From assembly GCA_035765195.1 (NCBI GenBank), contig DASTYC010000023.1:62001-126000 (forward strand): DNA of 64,000 bases. Reading direction: 5' to 3'. Under the pieces are notes generated by a model, which saw only the letters and a list, made by a program, of their open reading frames with translations, was not told where the DNA came from and did not search any database. This document shows, in pieces, positions 25,279-33,534 of this stretch. How positions within the stretch are numbered: the first letter of the stretch is position 1; every line of letters begins with the position of its first letter. A program made the translations under genes and the position numbers. Origin of the DNA: CALAED01 sp035765195. Its GTDB lineage: Bacteria; Actinomycetota; Actinomycetes; Streptosporangiales; Streptosporangiaceae.

Positions 25279-26973
25279 ATGGCCAACGCCCAGGTCAGCG
25301 ATCAGCCGGACGGCCGGCGCACGGACGGCCGGCGACGTGACGGCAGCGACGGCAAGCCCAAGGGCACACGGTCCCGCGGCAGGCGGCCGAACAACATCGG
25401 CTTGATCTTCGAGCACTTCGCCGACCGCGAGACCCCGGTCTTCCACCTCGACCGGCCCTTCGACGTCGCGCCCGAGGACGGCACGCGGTACACCGCCGGG
25501 CAGCTCGCGGCGCTGGTCGCGCGGCTGTCGGCGGCGCTGCACCAGTCGGGCCTGCGCAAGGGCGACCGACTGGCGATCATCAAGGAGAACCACTTCGACG
25601 TGGTGCTCCTCGCCGCGGCCGCCGCGCGCATCGGCGCCCTGCCGGCCATGATCTCATCGACGATCAAGGCCGAGAACCTGCGCATCATGATGACCCGGCT
25701 GCGGCCGCGGGTGCTGGTCAGCGACCCGGCCGCGCTGGCGGCGGCCGAGCGCATCGGGGTGAAGCTGGTCGGGCCGGATGTCGCGATCATCGCCGCCGGG
25801 CGCGCCGCCGCCCCGGCCGGCGTACCGACCTTCGACGACATGCGCGACGCCGAGGTGCCGCCGGCCGACCCGGTGGACGACGACGAGCCCATGATCGCCA
25901 CGCACACGTCGGGCACCACCGGCGTGCCGAAGTTCGTGGTGCACTCGGCGGCCACCACCATCAGCGTGAACACCAAGCTGGAGACCGCGCCGATCCCGCG
26001 GCTGTCGATCCGCCGCGACGACACGGTCGCCGCGTGCTTCGCCTTCATGCACATCCGCGCCATCACCTGGACGGTGGCGCAACTGGTCCGGCCACCGGAG
26101 AAGGTGGTCATCCTCGCCGACCCCGCGCCCAAGGGCGTGATCGACACGCTGAGCGAGCACCGGGCGACGACGCTGGAGGCCTGCCCGAACCTCTACCAGC
26201 TCTGGGAGGGACTCACCGAGACCCATCCGCAGCTGTTCGAGCGGGTCCGCACCTACTTCAGCACGTTCGACGCGATTCATCCGTCCACCGTCCGGAAGTT
26301 CCTAGCCGTGCCGCGGCGGCGCAACCCGCTGTGGGTGCAAAGCTGGGGGCAGAGCGAGGTCGGGCCGGTGAGCATCGGCGTGCTCACCCGGCGCATGGTC
26401 GCCGACGACCGGGGGAACGCCGACAACAACGTGGGCTGGCCGGTGCCGTTCGTCACCCACTTCCGCGTCGTCGACCCGCGGACTCGCCGCCGGGTCAAGC
26501 GCGGCGAGGAGGGCCTGGTTCTGGTGCGCACCCGCGGCCGCTGCCTCACCTACCTCGGTGAGCACGACCGGCATCAGGAGAAGCGCTGGGACGGCTGGTG
26601 GAACACCGGCGACATCGGCGTGCGGACCCGCACCGGTGCCATCCGCATCCTCGACCGCGAGGTCGACCTGATCCCCGGCATGAGCGGCATCGAGCTGGAA
26701 AGCCTGCTGCTGCACCGCATCGACAGCGCCACCGAGGCCATCGTCTTGGGTGTGCCCGAGGGCCGTCCTCAGCCGGTGCTGTCCACCCGAGATGGCGAGC
26801 TGGACCCGGAGGTCTGGCGCGCCGCCACCGCGGACCTGCCCGAACTGGCCGAGCCCGCGGTGATCCCATGGGAGGAGTTCCCGCGTACCGCCACCTGGAA
26901 GGTGCGCCGGTTCGAGCTGCGCGAGCAGATCCTCGGCTCCGACCAGACCATCGGCAGCGGAAAGTGGACCTGA
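25279..26973 (+). CDS. Adenylate-forming ligase / acyl-CoA synthetase-like (second copy)
   Basis: A 564-residue paralogue of the ligase at 15505-17208, with the same order of motifs: NIGLIFEHF, TPVFHLDRPFD, THTSGTTGVPK, WGQSEVGPV, GWWNTGD and TWKVRRFEL with the catalytic Lys. It has a basic, Arg/Gly-rich N-terminal extension of about 35 residues (GRRTDGRRRDG) and lacks the tetrapeptide repeat insertion. Two such ligases imply two acyl activations, perhaps of two different acids, or one acid with two acceptors. It is 80 bp after the UbiA gene and 3 bp before the epimerase-like gene. The substrate cannot be inferred; the specificity residues have no close characterised reference that I can recall. 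Confidence 0.88.
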   Translation: MANAQVSDQPDGRRTDGRRRDGSDGKPKGTRSRGRRPNNIGLIFEHFADRETPVFHLDRPFDVAPEDGTRYTAGQLAALVARLSAALHQSGLRKGDRLAIIKENHFDVVLLAAAAARIGALPAMISSTIKAENLRIMMTRLRPRVLVSDPAALAAAERIGVKLVGPDVAIIAAGRAAAPAGVPTFDDMRDAEVPPADPVDDDEPMIATHTSGTTGVPKFVVHSAATTISVNTKLETAPIPRLSIRRDDTVAACFAFMHIRAITWTVAQLVRPPEKVVILADPAPKGVIDTLSEHRATTLEACPNLYQLWEGLTETHPQLFERVRTYFSTFDAIHPSTVRKFLAVPRRRNPLWVQSWGQSEVGPVSIGVLTRRMVADDRGNADNNVGWPVPFVTHFRVVDPRTRRRVKRGEEGLVLVRTRGRCLTYLGEHDRHQEKRWDGWWNTGDIGVRTRTGAIRILDREVDLIPGMSGIELESLLLHRIDSATEAIVLGVPEGRPQPVLSTRDGELDPEVWRAATADLPELAEPAVIPWEEFPRTATWKVRRFELREQILGSDQTIGSGKWT

Positions 26974-26976
26974 GCG

Positions 26977-27984
26977 ATGACCACCGATCATGTCAACGCC
27001 GACGGCGGCGGCTCCGCGTCTGAAGCCCCGTCCATGTCGGTGCTCGTCACCGGCGCCACCGGCTTCGTCGGCGGCGCGGTGGTGCGGGCGCTCGTCGCCG
27101 CCGGTCACCAGGTGACCGCGCTGGTCCGGTCGCCGGAACGGGCGCGCCTGCTGCCCGCCGGCGTCCGGCCGGTGATCGGCGAGATGTCCCGTCCCGAGAC
27201 CTATCGGGACGCGGCCGCGGCGGCCGATGTCGTCGTGCACGCCGCGCAGGTGCGCGTCGAGGGCCGGGTCACCAGGGGCCGGCTGGCCCGGCTGGCCGCG
27301 GCCAACGACACGATGACCACCGAACTGGCGAGGGTGTGCAAGGAGCACGGCCGCCGCCTGGTCTACACGAGCGGCTGTTTCGGGTACGGCGACCGCGCGG
27401 CCGACTGGATCACCGAGGACACCCCGCTGCGCCCCACCCCGCTCGGGCTCGAGCACGCGACACAGGTCGCCCGCCTGCGCTCCATGCACGCCGAGGAGGG
27501 GCTGGACGTGGTGATCCTGCACCTCGGGTTCGTGTACGGGCCGGGCGGCACGTTCAAGAACGTGTTCTACGACCAGGCGCGCCGCGGCCGGCTGCGCTGC
27601 ATCGGCGACGGCGCCAACTACTGGAGCCTGGTCCACGTCGACGACGCGGCGAGCGCCTACGTCGCCGCGGTGGAGCGCGCCCCGGCGGGCGCGGAGTACA
27701 ACGTCGTCGACGACGAGCCGCTGACCTTGCGGGCGTTCGTCGACGAGCTGACCCTGGCCCTGGGCAAGCGCCGCCCCGGCAACGTGCCGCGCGCGCTGGC
27801 GAGCCTCGCGGTGGGCGCGCCGGCGATCGCCTCGCTGACCTCGTCCTACCGCGTCAGCAACAACCGTATCCGGGCGCAACTCGGGTGGCGGCCGCGTCAC
27901 CAGAAGGTGTCGAGCGGGCTACCCGCGGTGGTGACACAATTGCGCCGGCCAGCGGCACGACAGGAGAATGTTAAGGCAGCTTAA
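26977..27984 (+). CDS. NAD-dependent epimerase/dehydratase-like protein (extended SDR)
   Basis: A 335-residue extended SDR with the cofactor motif GATGFVG at about residues 23-29 and the late LHLGFVYGPGG and VHVDDAASAYV blocks. The expected active-site Tyr-x-x-x-Lys is not recognisable: the segment after the Ser-Gly-Cys strand reads TPLGLEHATQ. The protein may be an atypical reductase, a 3-beta-hydroxysteroid-dehydrogenase-like enzyme or a non-catalytic member. An N-terminal, Gly/Ser-rich tail of about 17 residues precedes the fold. It starts 3 bp after the ligase and probably shares its transcript. It could work on a sugar nucleotide or on the terpenoid part. Confidence 0.82.
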   Translation: MTTDHVNADGGGSASEAPSMSVLVTGATGFVGGAVVRALVAAGHQVTALVRSPERARLLPAGVRPVIGEMSRPETYRDAAAAADVVVHAAQVRVEGRVTRGRLARLAAANDTMTTELARVCKEHGRRLVYTSGCFGYGDRAADWITEDTPLRPTPLGLEHATQVARLRSMHAEEGLDVVILHLGFVYGPGGTFKNVFYDQARRGRLRCIGDGANYWSLVHVDDAASAYVAAVERAPAGAEYNVVDDEPLTLRAFVDELTLALGKRRPGNVPRALASLAVGAPAIASLTSSYRVSNNRIRAQLGWRPRHQKVSSGLPAVVTQLRRPAARQENVKAA

Positions 27985-28104
27985 CCAGCCTTTAGCCGCC
28001 CCGAATTTCTGCGGCAATTCTTCGGTAACCGCCTGGACGCCCGGCACTGGCGGCGCTGACCATGAAAGGGACGGACGGAACGTCGGCCCTGAGGATATAT
28101 CGGC

Positions 28105-28677
28105 ATGATCGGCCGGACCGAATGGGAAGCCGGGTGGGAAGAGACCGGATGGGAATTCGCACCCGAGTGGACGCAAGGCACACTCGCCGTGACGAACAGA
28201 CGCGGCTCCCGGGTCATCAGCCGGGTAGCCGACTTTTGGGGCGTGTTCTACCTGCGGCCGAACGGCAGATTCGCCGGCTTTTCTATCAACCTCCGGCTGT
28301 CCGGCCGGCCGCGTTCCGCCGACCTCCGGTCTGGTCGGCCCGGCGTGAGGCACCGGGCTGACCAGGCCGGTGCCGACCCGACCGGTCCGACCGTGCTGTG
28401 GGAGGCCGTCGACCTGAGTCACCACGGTGAGCGTGACTTCGCCGCGCGAGGGGTGCTCTCGAACGGGCGGAACGAAATATTCACCGACGCCGTTGGCAAG
28501 GTCGTACCGGCGACGTCGCCCAGCTCCGGCCGGCCGTATGTGAAGGTCAGAATGAGCACGCACGTGCGCGGGCTGCAGCTCAACTGGTTGCAGCTCGGCT
28601 GGCCGCCCAAACGCTATTTCTTCCGGCAGCTGCAACTGAGCTTCTTCACCGAGCTCAGGCAGCGCGTCCGGGCCTGA
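28105..28677 (+). CDS. Orphan 190-residue protein
   Basis: I do not recognise this protein. It is soluble, basic at the C-terminus, and starts with a tryptophan-rich segment (TEWEAGWEETGWEF), followed by predicted beta-strands (GVFYLRPNGRFAGFSIN) and a central Gly/Arg/Pro-rich linker around residues 75-95. The C-terminal part contains YVKVRMSTHVRG and LNWLQLGWPPKRYF. The pattern suggests a small beta-barrel-like fold, but that is a guess. A GAGGA ribosome site lies about 9 bp before the ATG at 28105. It sits in the plus-strand arm between the epimerase-like and FAD genes, so a cluster role is likely. The region before it is poorer in GC than its neighbours. Confidence 0.65.
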   Translation: MIGRTEWEAGWEETGWEFAPEWTQGTLAVTNRRGSRVISRVADFWGVFYLRPNGRFAGFSINLRLSGRPRSADLRSGRPGVRHRADQAGADPTGPTVLWEAVDLSHHGERDFAARGVLSNGRNEIFTDAVGKVVPATSPSSGRPYVKVRMSTHVRGLQLNWLQLGWPPKRYFFRQLQLSFFTELRQRVRA

Positions 28678-28682
28678 TTGAT

Positions 28683-28737
28683 GGCAATAACCTGTATCGA
28701 CAGGCGCCACGATCGCCTGCCATATTCGGCAATAACC
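28683..28737. promoter_or_regulatory. Direct repeats around a hairpin upstream of the FAD gene
   Basis: GGCAATAACC occurs at 28683-28692 and again at 28728-28737. Between the copies, CAGGCG-CCACGAT-CGCCTG (28701-28719) can form a 6-bp stem. The set sits just after the orphan gene and about 90-145 bp before the FAD gene start. It could be an operator pair, or a terminator plus promoter for the next transcript. Confidence 0.4.
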
Positions 28738-28828
28738 GATGGCAGGATATTGGCGTTGTGACTGCTCAACGCCAAAGTTAACGTGACTAATGGAATTGAA
28801 GTCCCAGAAGGATGGGTGGAGGCGACGG

Positions 28829-30262
28829 ATGGCAACGTTGCAGGGGCGCCTTCCCGGCGCCGATCACGCGGTGGTCCTCGGGGCGAGCCTGGCCGGCATG
28901 CTGTCCGCCGCCGTCCTGGCCCGCCACTTCGACAAGGTCACCGTCATCGAGCGTGACCGGCTCCCCGAAGGTCCGGCCTGGCGACGCGGGGTGCCTCAGG
29001 CGCGCCACGCGCACAACCTGATGACCATGGGTCACGAGGCGATGGAGCGCCTGTTCCCCGGGGTCCGCGACGAGCTGGTGGACGCCGGCATGGTCCGGGT
29101 GCGGATGCCGCAGGACATGCTGCTGCTGACCGCGGGCGGCTGGATGCCGCGCTTTTCCACCGACCTGGCGATGCTGACCAGCTCACGCGATGTCATCGAC
29201 TGGGTCATCCGGCGCCGGCTCGCGACCGTACAGAACGTACAGGTCGTCGAGGAGGCGGAGGTCGTCGACCTCCTCACCGAGGACAACGCCGCGCGGGTGA
29301 CCGGCGTGCGGCTGCGCCGCAAGGACGCCGGCGCAGCGCAGGGCTGGAGCACGCCGGAGGATCTGCGCGCCGACTTCGTGGTGGACGCCACCGGCCGCAA
29401 CACCCGCACCCCCGACTGGCTCGACGCGCTCGGATACGGCCGGCCGGCCGAGAGCGTCGTCGACGCACAGACGACCTACGCCACATGCGTCTTCGAGCCG
29501 CCCGCCGGGCACAGCGCCGACTGGAACTGCATCCTGCTCCAGTACGCGCCCGAGGCGCCGCGCCAGGGCATCCTCAACCCCATCGAGGAAGGCCGCTGGA
29601 TGGTGTCGCTGGCGACGCTGGGCAACAAGCAGCCGCCGACCGACATGGAGTCGTTCCTCGAGTACGCGCGCACGCTGCGCTCCCCGGTGCTGTATGAGGT
29701 GCTGCGCGACGCCGAGCCGGTGACCCCGATCTACCGTTCCGGCCGCACCGAGAACCGCCGCCGCCACTACGAGCGGCTGCGCCGCTGGCCCGACCGGTTC
29801 GTCGTGCTGGGCGACGCGGCCGGCGCGCTCAACCCCTCCTACGGCCAGGGCATGTCGGTGGCCGCCAAGGCCGCGCTGGAACTGGACGAGGCGCTGGACA
29901 GGGCACGCCGGCTCGACGGCCTGGCAGCGAAGCTGCGCCGGCACGTGGCCAAGGCCATCGACATCGCCTGGAGCATCGCGGCGACGGCCGACCTCGCCTA
30001 CCCGTGGGCGGCCGACCACGTGGCGCTGCCCGTGCGGATGCAGCTGGCGTACCTGTACCGGGTCATCGCGGCGGTGCCCGGCAGCCGGGCCGCCTCCAAG
30101 GCGCTGCTCGACATCAACCAGATGGTGACCGGACCGCAGGCCATGGGGCGTCCGGCGGTGCTCGCCGCGGCGCTCGGCACACGCGGCCGCGCCACCGGCG
30201 ACCCCGGGCCGCCCCCGGCCGTCATCTCGCCGGATCGTGCCGTACCGGCCGACGTGCGCTGA
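28829..30262 (+). CDS. FAD-dependent monooxygenase/epoxidase-like oxidoreductase
   Basis: A 477-residue flavoprotein of the geranylgeranyl reductase / squalene epoxidase-like group. The FAD-binding GASLAGMLSA motif is near residue 20, and VVLGDAAGALNPSYGQGMS forms the second FAD contact. Two hydrophobic segments at the C-terminus (around VALPVRMQLAYLYRV) may allow membrane contact. In bacterial meroterpenoid and longer terpenoid pathways, such enzymes epoxidise a prenyl chain before cyclisation; related ones reduce double bonds. I chose the ATG at 28829 because GGAGG lies just upstream, rather than an ATG 13 codons earlier. The alpha/beta hydrolase gene follows. Confidence 0.85.
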   Translation: MATLQGRLPGADHAVVLGASLAGMLSAAVLARHFDKVTVIERDRLPEGPAWRRGVPQARHAHNLMTMGHEAMERLFPGVRDELVDAGMVRVRMPQDMLLLTAGGWMPRFSTDLAMLTSSRDVIDWVIRRRLATVQNVQVVEEAEVVDLLTEDNAARVTGVRLRRKDAGAAQGWSTPEDLRADFVVDATGRNTRTPDWLDALGYGRPAESVVDAQTTYATCVFEPPAGHSADWNCILLQYAPEAPRQGILNPIEEGRWMVSLATLGNKQPPTDMESFLEYARTLRSPVLYEVLRDAEPVTPIYRSGRTENRRRHYERLRRWPDRFVVLGDAAGALNPSYGQGMSVAAKAALELDEALDRARRLDGLAAKLRRHVAKAIDIAWSIAATADLAYPWAADHVALPVRMQLAYLYRVIAAVPGSRAASKALLDINQMVTGPQAMGRPAVLAAALGTRGRATGDPGPPPAVISPDRAVPADVR

Positions 30263-30338
30263 CCTGACCGTCCCCGCGGATCGGCGGGCCGCGGCCCGCC
30301 GATCCGTTACCAGCCGGGTCCATGGAGGTGGAGGAGCC

Positions 30339-31337
30339 TTGTCCAGCCGGTCGAACGTCACCGAGGTCACCGAGCCCGCGCCGACCGTGTCGCGCGTGCC
30401 GTTCAGCCTTCCCGTCCACCCCGATGGCCCGGACGGCCGCGCCTGGGACATCCCCGGCGAGCTGTATCTGCCCGCCGGCCAGGTCCCGCGGACCGTCCAG
30501 GTGCTGGTGCCCGGCCTGACCTACGACCGGCGGTACTGGACGCTGCCCGAGCCGTACAACTACGCCGAGTTCATGGCCGCCGCCGGCTACGCCGTGGCCG
30601 TCTTCGACCGGCTCGGCACCGGTGGCGCCAGCCGCCCGCCGGCCGAGGAGGTGACGATCGACGCGCACGTGCTGGTGCTGCGCCGGCTCGTCCAAGGGCT
30701 GCGCTCGGGCTCCCTGGTGGCGCGGAAGTTCGAGCGCGTGGTCGTGGTCGGCCATTCGTACGGCTCCGGCATCGCGATCATGGAGGCGGCGCGCCACAAG
30801 GACGTCGACGGCCTGATCATCACCGGCATGCTGCACGCCTTCACCGAGCTGTACGGCGAGGTCCGCGGCTTCTTCCACCCGGGGACCGAAGACCCCGTGG
30901 TCGGGCCGACGAACCCGCCGCCCGGCTACCTCACCCAACAGCCCGGCCGGCGGGCCACGATGCTCGAGTACGAGGCGAACATCGACCCGGCGATGTCCAA
31001 GCTCAACGAGGCCATCAAGTCGACCGGCACCCTCGGCGAGGGGGAGACGCTCGAGCAGACCTACGACGCCGCCTCGTCGCTCGGCGTGGGCGTGCCCGTG
31101 CTGGTGGTCGTCGGCGAGCACGACGCGCTGTTCGGCGGCAAGGACGTCGACTTCAACCGAAGCTCCGAGGCCGTGCACTCCTTCGAGCAGGCCTACTACT
31201 CCCCGGCGTCGCGGCTGGAGACCTACGTGATCCCGCGGGCCGGTCACTCGCTCAACCTGCACTACAACGCCCGCACCTGGTTCGCGATCGCGCGCGACTG
31301 GATCGACCGCCTGGTGCCCCCGGCCCGCGGCGCCTGA
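30339..31337 (+). CDS. Alpha/beta hydrolase
   Basis: A 332-residue alpha/beta hydrolase-fold protein. The nucleophile is S140 in GHSYGSG; the oxyanion region is VPGLTYDRRYW; the Asp is expected in VVGEHDALFG and the His in RAGHSLNLH. Such enzymes hydrolyse esters, amides or epoxides, or act as acyltransferases or cyclases. The start is a TTG at 30339 behind a very strong ribosome site (GGAGGTGGAGGA); an ATG in frame further upstream lies inside the FAD gene and has none. It is the last gene of the plus-strand arm. A likely task is release, deprotection or cyclisation of a late intermediate. Confidence 0.85.
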   Translation: MSSRSNVTEVTEPAPTVSRVPFSLPVHPDGPDGRAWDIPGELYLPAGQVPRTVQVLVPGLTYDRRYWTLPEPYNYAEFMAAAGYAVAVFDRLGTGGASRPPAEEVTIDAHVLVLRRLVQGLRSGSLVARKFERVVVVGHSYGSGIAIMEAARHKDVDGLIITGMLHAFTELYGEVRGFFHPGTEDPVVGPTNPPPGYLTQQPGRRATMLEYEANIDPAMSKLNEAIKSTGTLGEGETLEQTYDAASSLGVGVPVLVVVGEHDALFGGKDVDFNRSSEAVHSFEQAYYSPASRLETYVIPRAGHSLNLHYNARTWFAIARDWIDRLVPPARGA

Positions 31338-31675
31338 CTCTCCGCCGCGAAGGCGATCAGCGCGCGGCGGCAGCCCCGGCGTCACCGTCGCCACCTTCGG
31401 CGCGCACGGTGTGGACCGCCATGGTCGAGCCGGCCTCCGCGTTCCGCTTCCTCAAGGGCTTCGGCCGGCCGTCAGTACTCGTCCTTACGTTGTGTGTTCC
31501 ACACCCGCCGGCCGGTCAGGCCGACCGGTGCGGGCGACGACCGGGAGCACGAAACACGACCGGCGGAGCCGGCAGTGGTGCGGCGAGTCCTGACAGGGAT
31601 GCCGCACCACTGGCGGCCGGCGGCCCCTCGCGGCCGTCTAAGGGTCGAGGGCGTCCGTCCGTGCCGGCTACCGGT
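31338..31675. other. Gap between convergent hydrolase and nuoD genes
   Basis: No gene is visible in these 338 bp. The ends of two convergent transcripts meet here. CCGGTC-AGGCC-GACCGG at 31512-31528 forms a 6-bp stem that may help termination; the rest is GC-rich without structure I can support. Confidence 0.6.
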
Positions 31676-32998
31676 CTACCGGTCGACACCGCCCATCAGC
31701 GGGTCGAGGCTGGCCACGGCGACGATGACGTCGCCCAGCTGACCGCCCTCGCACATCGCCGGGATCGCCTGCAGGTTGGCGAACGACGGGTCACGGAAGT
31801 GAACGCGGTAGGGCCGGGTGCCGCCGTCGCTGACCACGTGCACACCGAGTTCGCCGCGCGGCGACTCGACGGAGGCGTACGCTTCGCCGGCGGGGACGCG
31901 GAAGCCCTCGGTCACCAGCTTGAAGTGGTGGATGAGCGCCTCCATCGACGAGCCCATGATGTCGGCGATGTGCTGCTCGGAGTTGCCAAGTCCGTCGGGG
32001 CCGAGGGCGAGCTGGGCGGGCCAGCCGATCTTCTTGTCGTCGATCATCACCGGACCGCCGCCGGCGGCGAGACGGTCGAGGCACTGCTCGACGATGTTCA
32101 GCGACTCGGTCATCTCGGCCATCCGGACCAGATGGCGCCCGTAGGCGTCGCCGCTGTGCTGCACCGGCACGGCGAAGTCATAGGTTTCGTACCCGCAGTA
32201 GGGCTGAGACTTCCGCAGGTCCCACGGGAGACCGGCGGCGCGCAGCAGCGGCCCGGTCACTCCGAGCGTGACGCTGCCCCGTATGTCCAGGTATGCCACG
32301 TCACGCGTACGGGCGAGGAACACTGGGTTGGCGTTCAGCAGCTTGGCGAGCCTGCCGATGCCGTCGCGGGTCTCGGCCACGAGTTCGCGCACCCTCGTGA
32401 TCGAGCCGGGCGGCAGGTCCTGAACGACGCCTCCCGGCCGGATGTAGCCGTGGTTCATCCGGACGCCCGTGATCAGTTCGAACGTCTCCAGGATGCGTTC
32501 CCGACTGAGAAAGCCGTTGGTCATCACCGTGGTCGCGCCGAGCTCCAGGCCGAACGTGGCGATCGCGACGAGGTGGGAGGAGATCCGGTTGAGCTCCATC
32601 ATCATCACGCGGATGACCTGGGCGCGTTCGGGGATCTGGTCGGTGATGCCGAGCAGCTTCTCCACGGCCAGGCAGTAGGCGGTCTCGTTGAACAGCGGCA
32701 TCAAGTAGTCCATGCGAGTGCAGAACGTGACGCCCTGCGTCCACGTCCGGTACTCCATGTTCTTCTCGATGCCGGTGTGCAGGTAGCCGATGCCGAGCCG
32801 GGCCTCTTCGACGGTCTCGCCGTCGAGGGTGAGGACCAGCCGCAGCACGCCGTGGGTGGAGGGGTGGTGCGGGCCCATGTTGATGACCAGCCGGTCCTCG
32901 TCCGACTCGGCGGCCGCCGCGATCATGTCCTCCCACTCGCGCGGATCGGCCCCGGTGATCGAGAAGTACTGGGGCTCCTGGGCGGTCTCGCTCGTCAC
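31676..32998 (-). CDS. nuoD: NADH-quinone oxidoreductase subunit D, isolated copy
   Basis: A 440-residue 49-kDa-type subunit of complex I, which forms one wall of the quinone chamber at the base of the peripheral arm. Hallmarks are GPHHPSTHGVLR at residues 42-53, YLHTGIEK, RMDYL with Tyr98 and QPYCGYETYDF. The His of the STHG loop and the Tyr of RMDYL match the residues known to contact the quinone headgroup in Thermus complex I, and both are kept. The protein follows nuoB with a GTGA overlap, but nuoA, nuoC and nuoE-N are absent, so this is not the housekeeping operon. The start is the GTG at 32998. A spare, possibly inhibitor-insensitive, subunit is my interpretation. Confidence 0.93.
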   Translation of the reverse strand: MTSETAQEPQYFSITGADPREWEDMIAAAAESDEDRLVINMGPHHPSTHGVLRLVLTLDGETVEEARLGIGYLHTGIEKNMEYRTWTQGVTFCTRMDYLMPLFNETAYCLAVEKLLGITDQIPERAQVIRVMMMELNRISSHLVAIATFGLELGATTVMTNGFLSRERILETFELITGVRMNHGYIRPGGVVQDLPPGSITRVRELVAETRDGIGRLAKLLNANPVFLARTRDVAYLDIRGSVTLGVTGPLLRAAGLPWDLRKSQPYCGYETYDFAVPVQHSGDAYGRHLVRMAEMTESLNIVEQCLDRLAAGGGPVMIDDKKIGWPAQLALGPDGLGNSEQHIADIMGSSMEALIHHFKLVTEGFRVPAGEAYASVESPRGELGVHVVSDGGTRPYRVHFRDPSFANLQAIPAMCEGGQLGDVIVAVASLDPLMGGVDR

Positions 32999-33534
32999 CG
33001 CTTCACCCCCGATGCGCCCTGCAGGGCCGCGGCCTCACGCTCGTCGAGCTGCTCCACGCGGCGGTGACCGAGTCGCTCGCTCCGGATCCGGTCGTGCAGC
33101 TTGACGATCCCGTCCAGCAGCATCTCGGGCCGGGGCGGGCAGCCGGGCACGTACATGTCGACTGGAATGATCTTGTCCACTCCTTGGACCACCGCGTAGT
33201 TGTTGAACATGCCGCCGGACGCGGCGCACACTCCCATCGCGATGACCCACTTGGGCCCGGCCATCTGGTCGTAGACCTGCCGGATCACCGGCGCCATCTT
33301 CTGGCTGAGCCGGCCCGCGACGATCAGCAGGTCGGCCTGGCGCGGCGTCGCGGAGAAACGTTCCATCCCGAAGCGGGCGAGATCGTGCCGGGGGCCTCCG
33401 GCCGCCATCATCTCTATCGCGCAGCAGGCCAGCCCGAAGGTGGCGGGCCACAACGAGCTACTGCGCGCCCAGCCCGCCAACTGCTCGACCCTGCTCAGGA
33501 AGAAGTCACCAGGAAGGTGTTCCTCGATGCCCAT
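32995..33534 (-). CDS. nuoB: NADH-quinone oxidoreductase subunit B, isolated copy
   Basis: A 179-residue subunit of complex I that carries the terminal 4Fe-4S cluster N2, the electron donor to quinone. The four cluster cysteines are C37 and C38 (GLACCAIEMM), C103 (GVCAASG) and C132 (PGCPPRPE), all kept, so a working protein is expected. The start at 33534 (MGIEEHLPGD) matches normal actinobacterial NuoB; a frame open to 33585 adds 17 residues without family support. With NuoD it forms the quinone site. The pairing of exactly these two subunits next to a metabolite locus is unusual. It is transcribed from the region shared with the LuxR-type regulator. Confidence 0.93.
   Translation of the reverse strand: MGIEEHLPGDFFLSRVEQLAGWARSSSLWPATFGLACCAIEMMAAGGPRHDLARFGMERFSATPRQADLLIVAGRLSQKMAPVIRQVYDQMAGPKWVIAMGVCAASGGMFNNYAVVQGVDKIIPVDMYVPGCPPRPEMLLDGIVKLHDRIRSERLGHRRVEQLDEREAAALQGASGVKR

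Noticed and set aside
31676..33534. nuoB-nuoD as part of the housekeeping complex I operon
   Set aside because: nuoA, nuoC and nuoE to nuoN are absent on both sides, and the flanking genes are unrelated.
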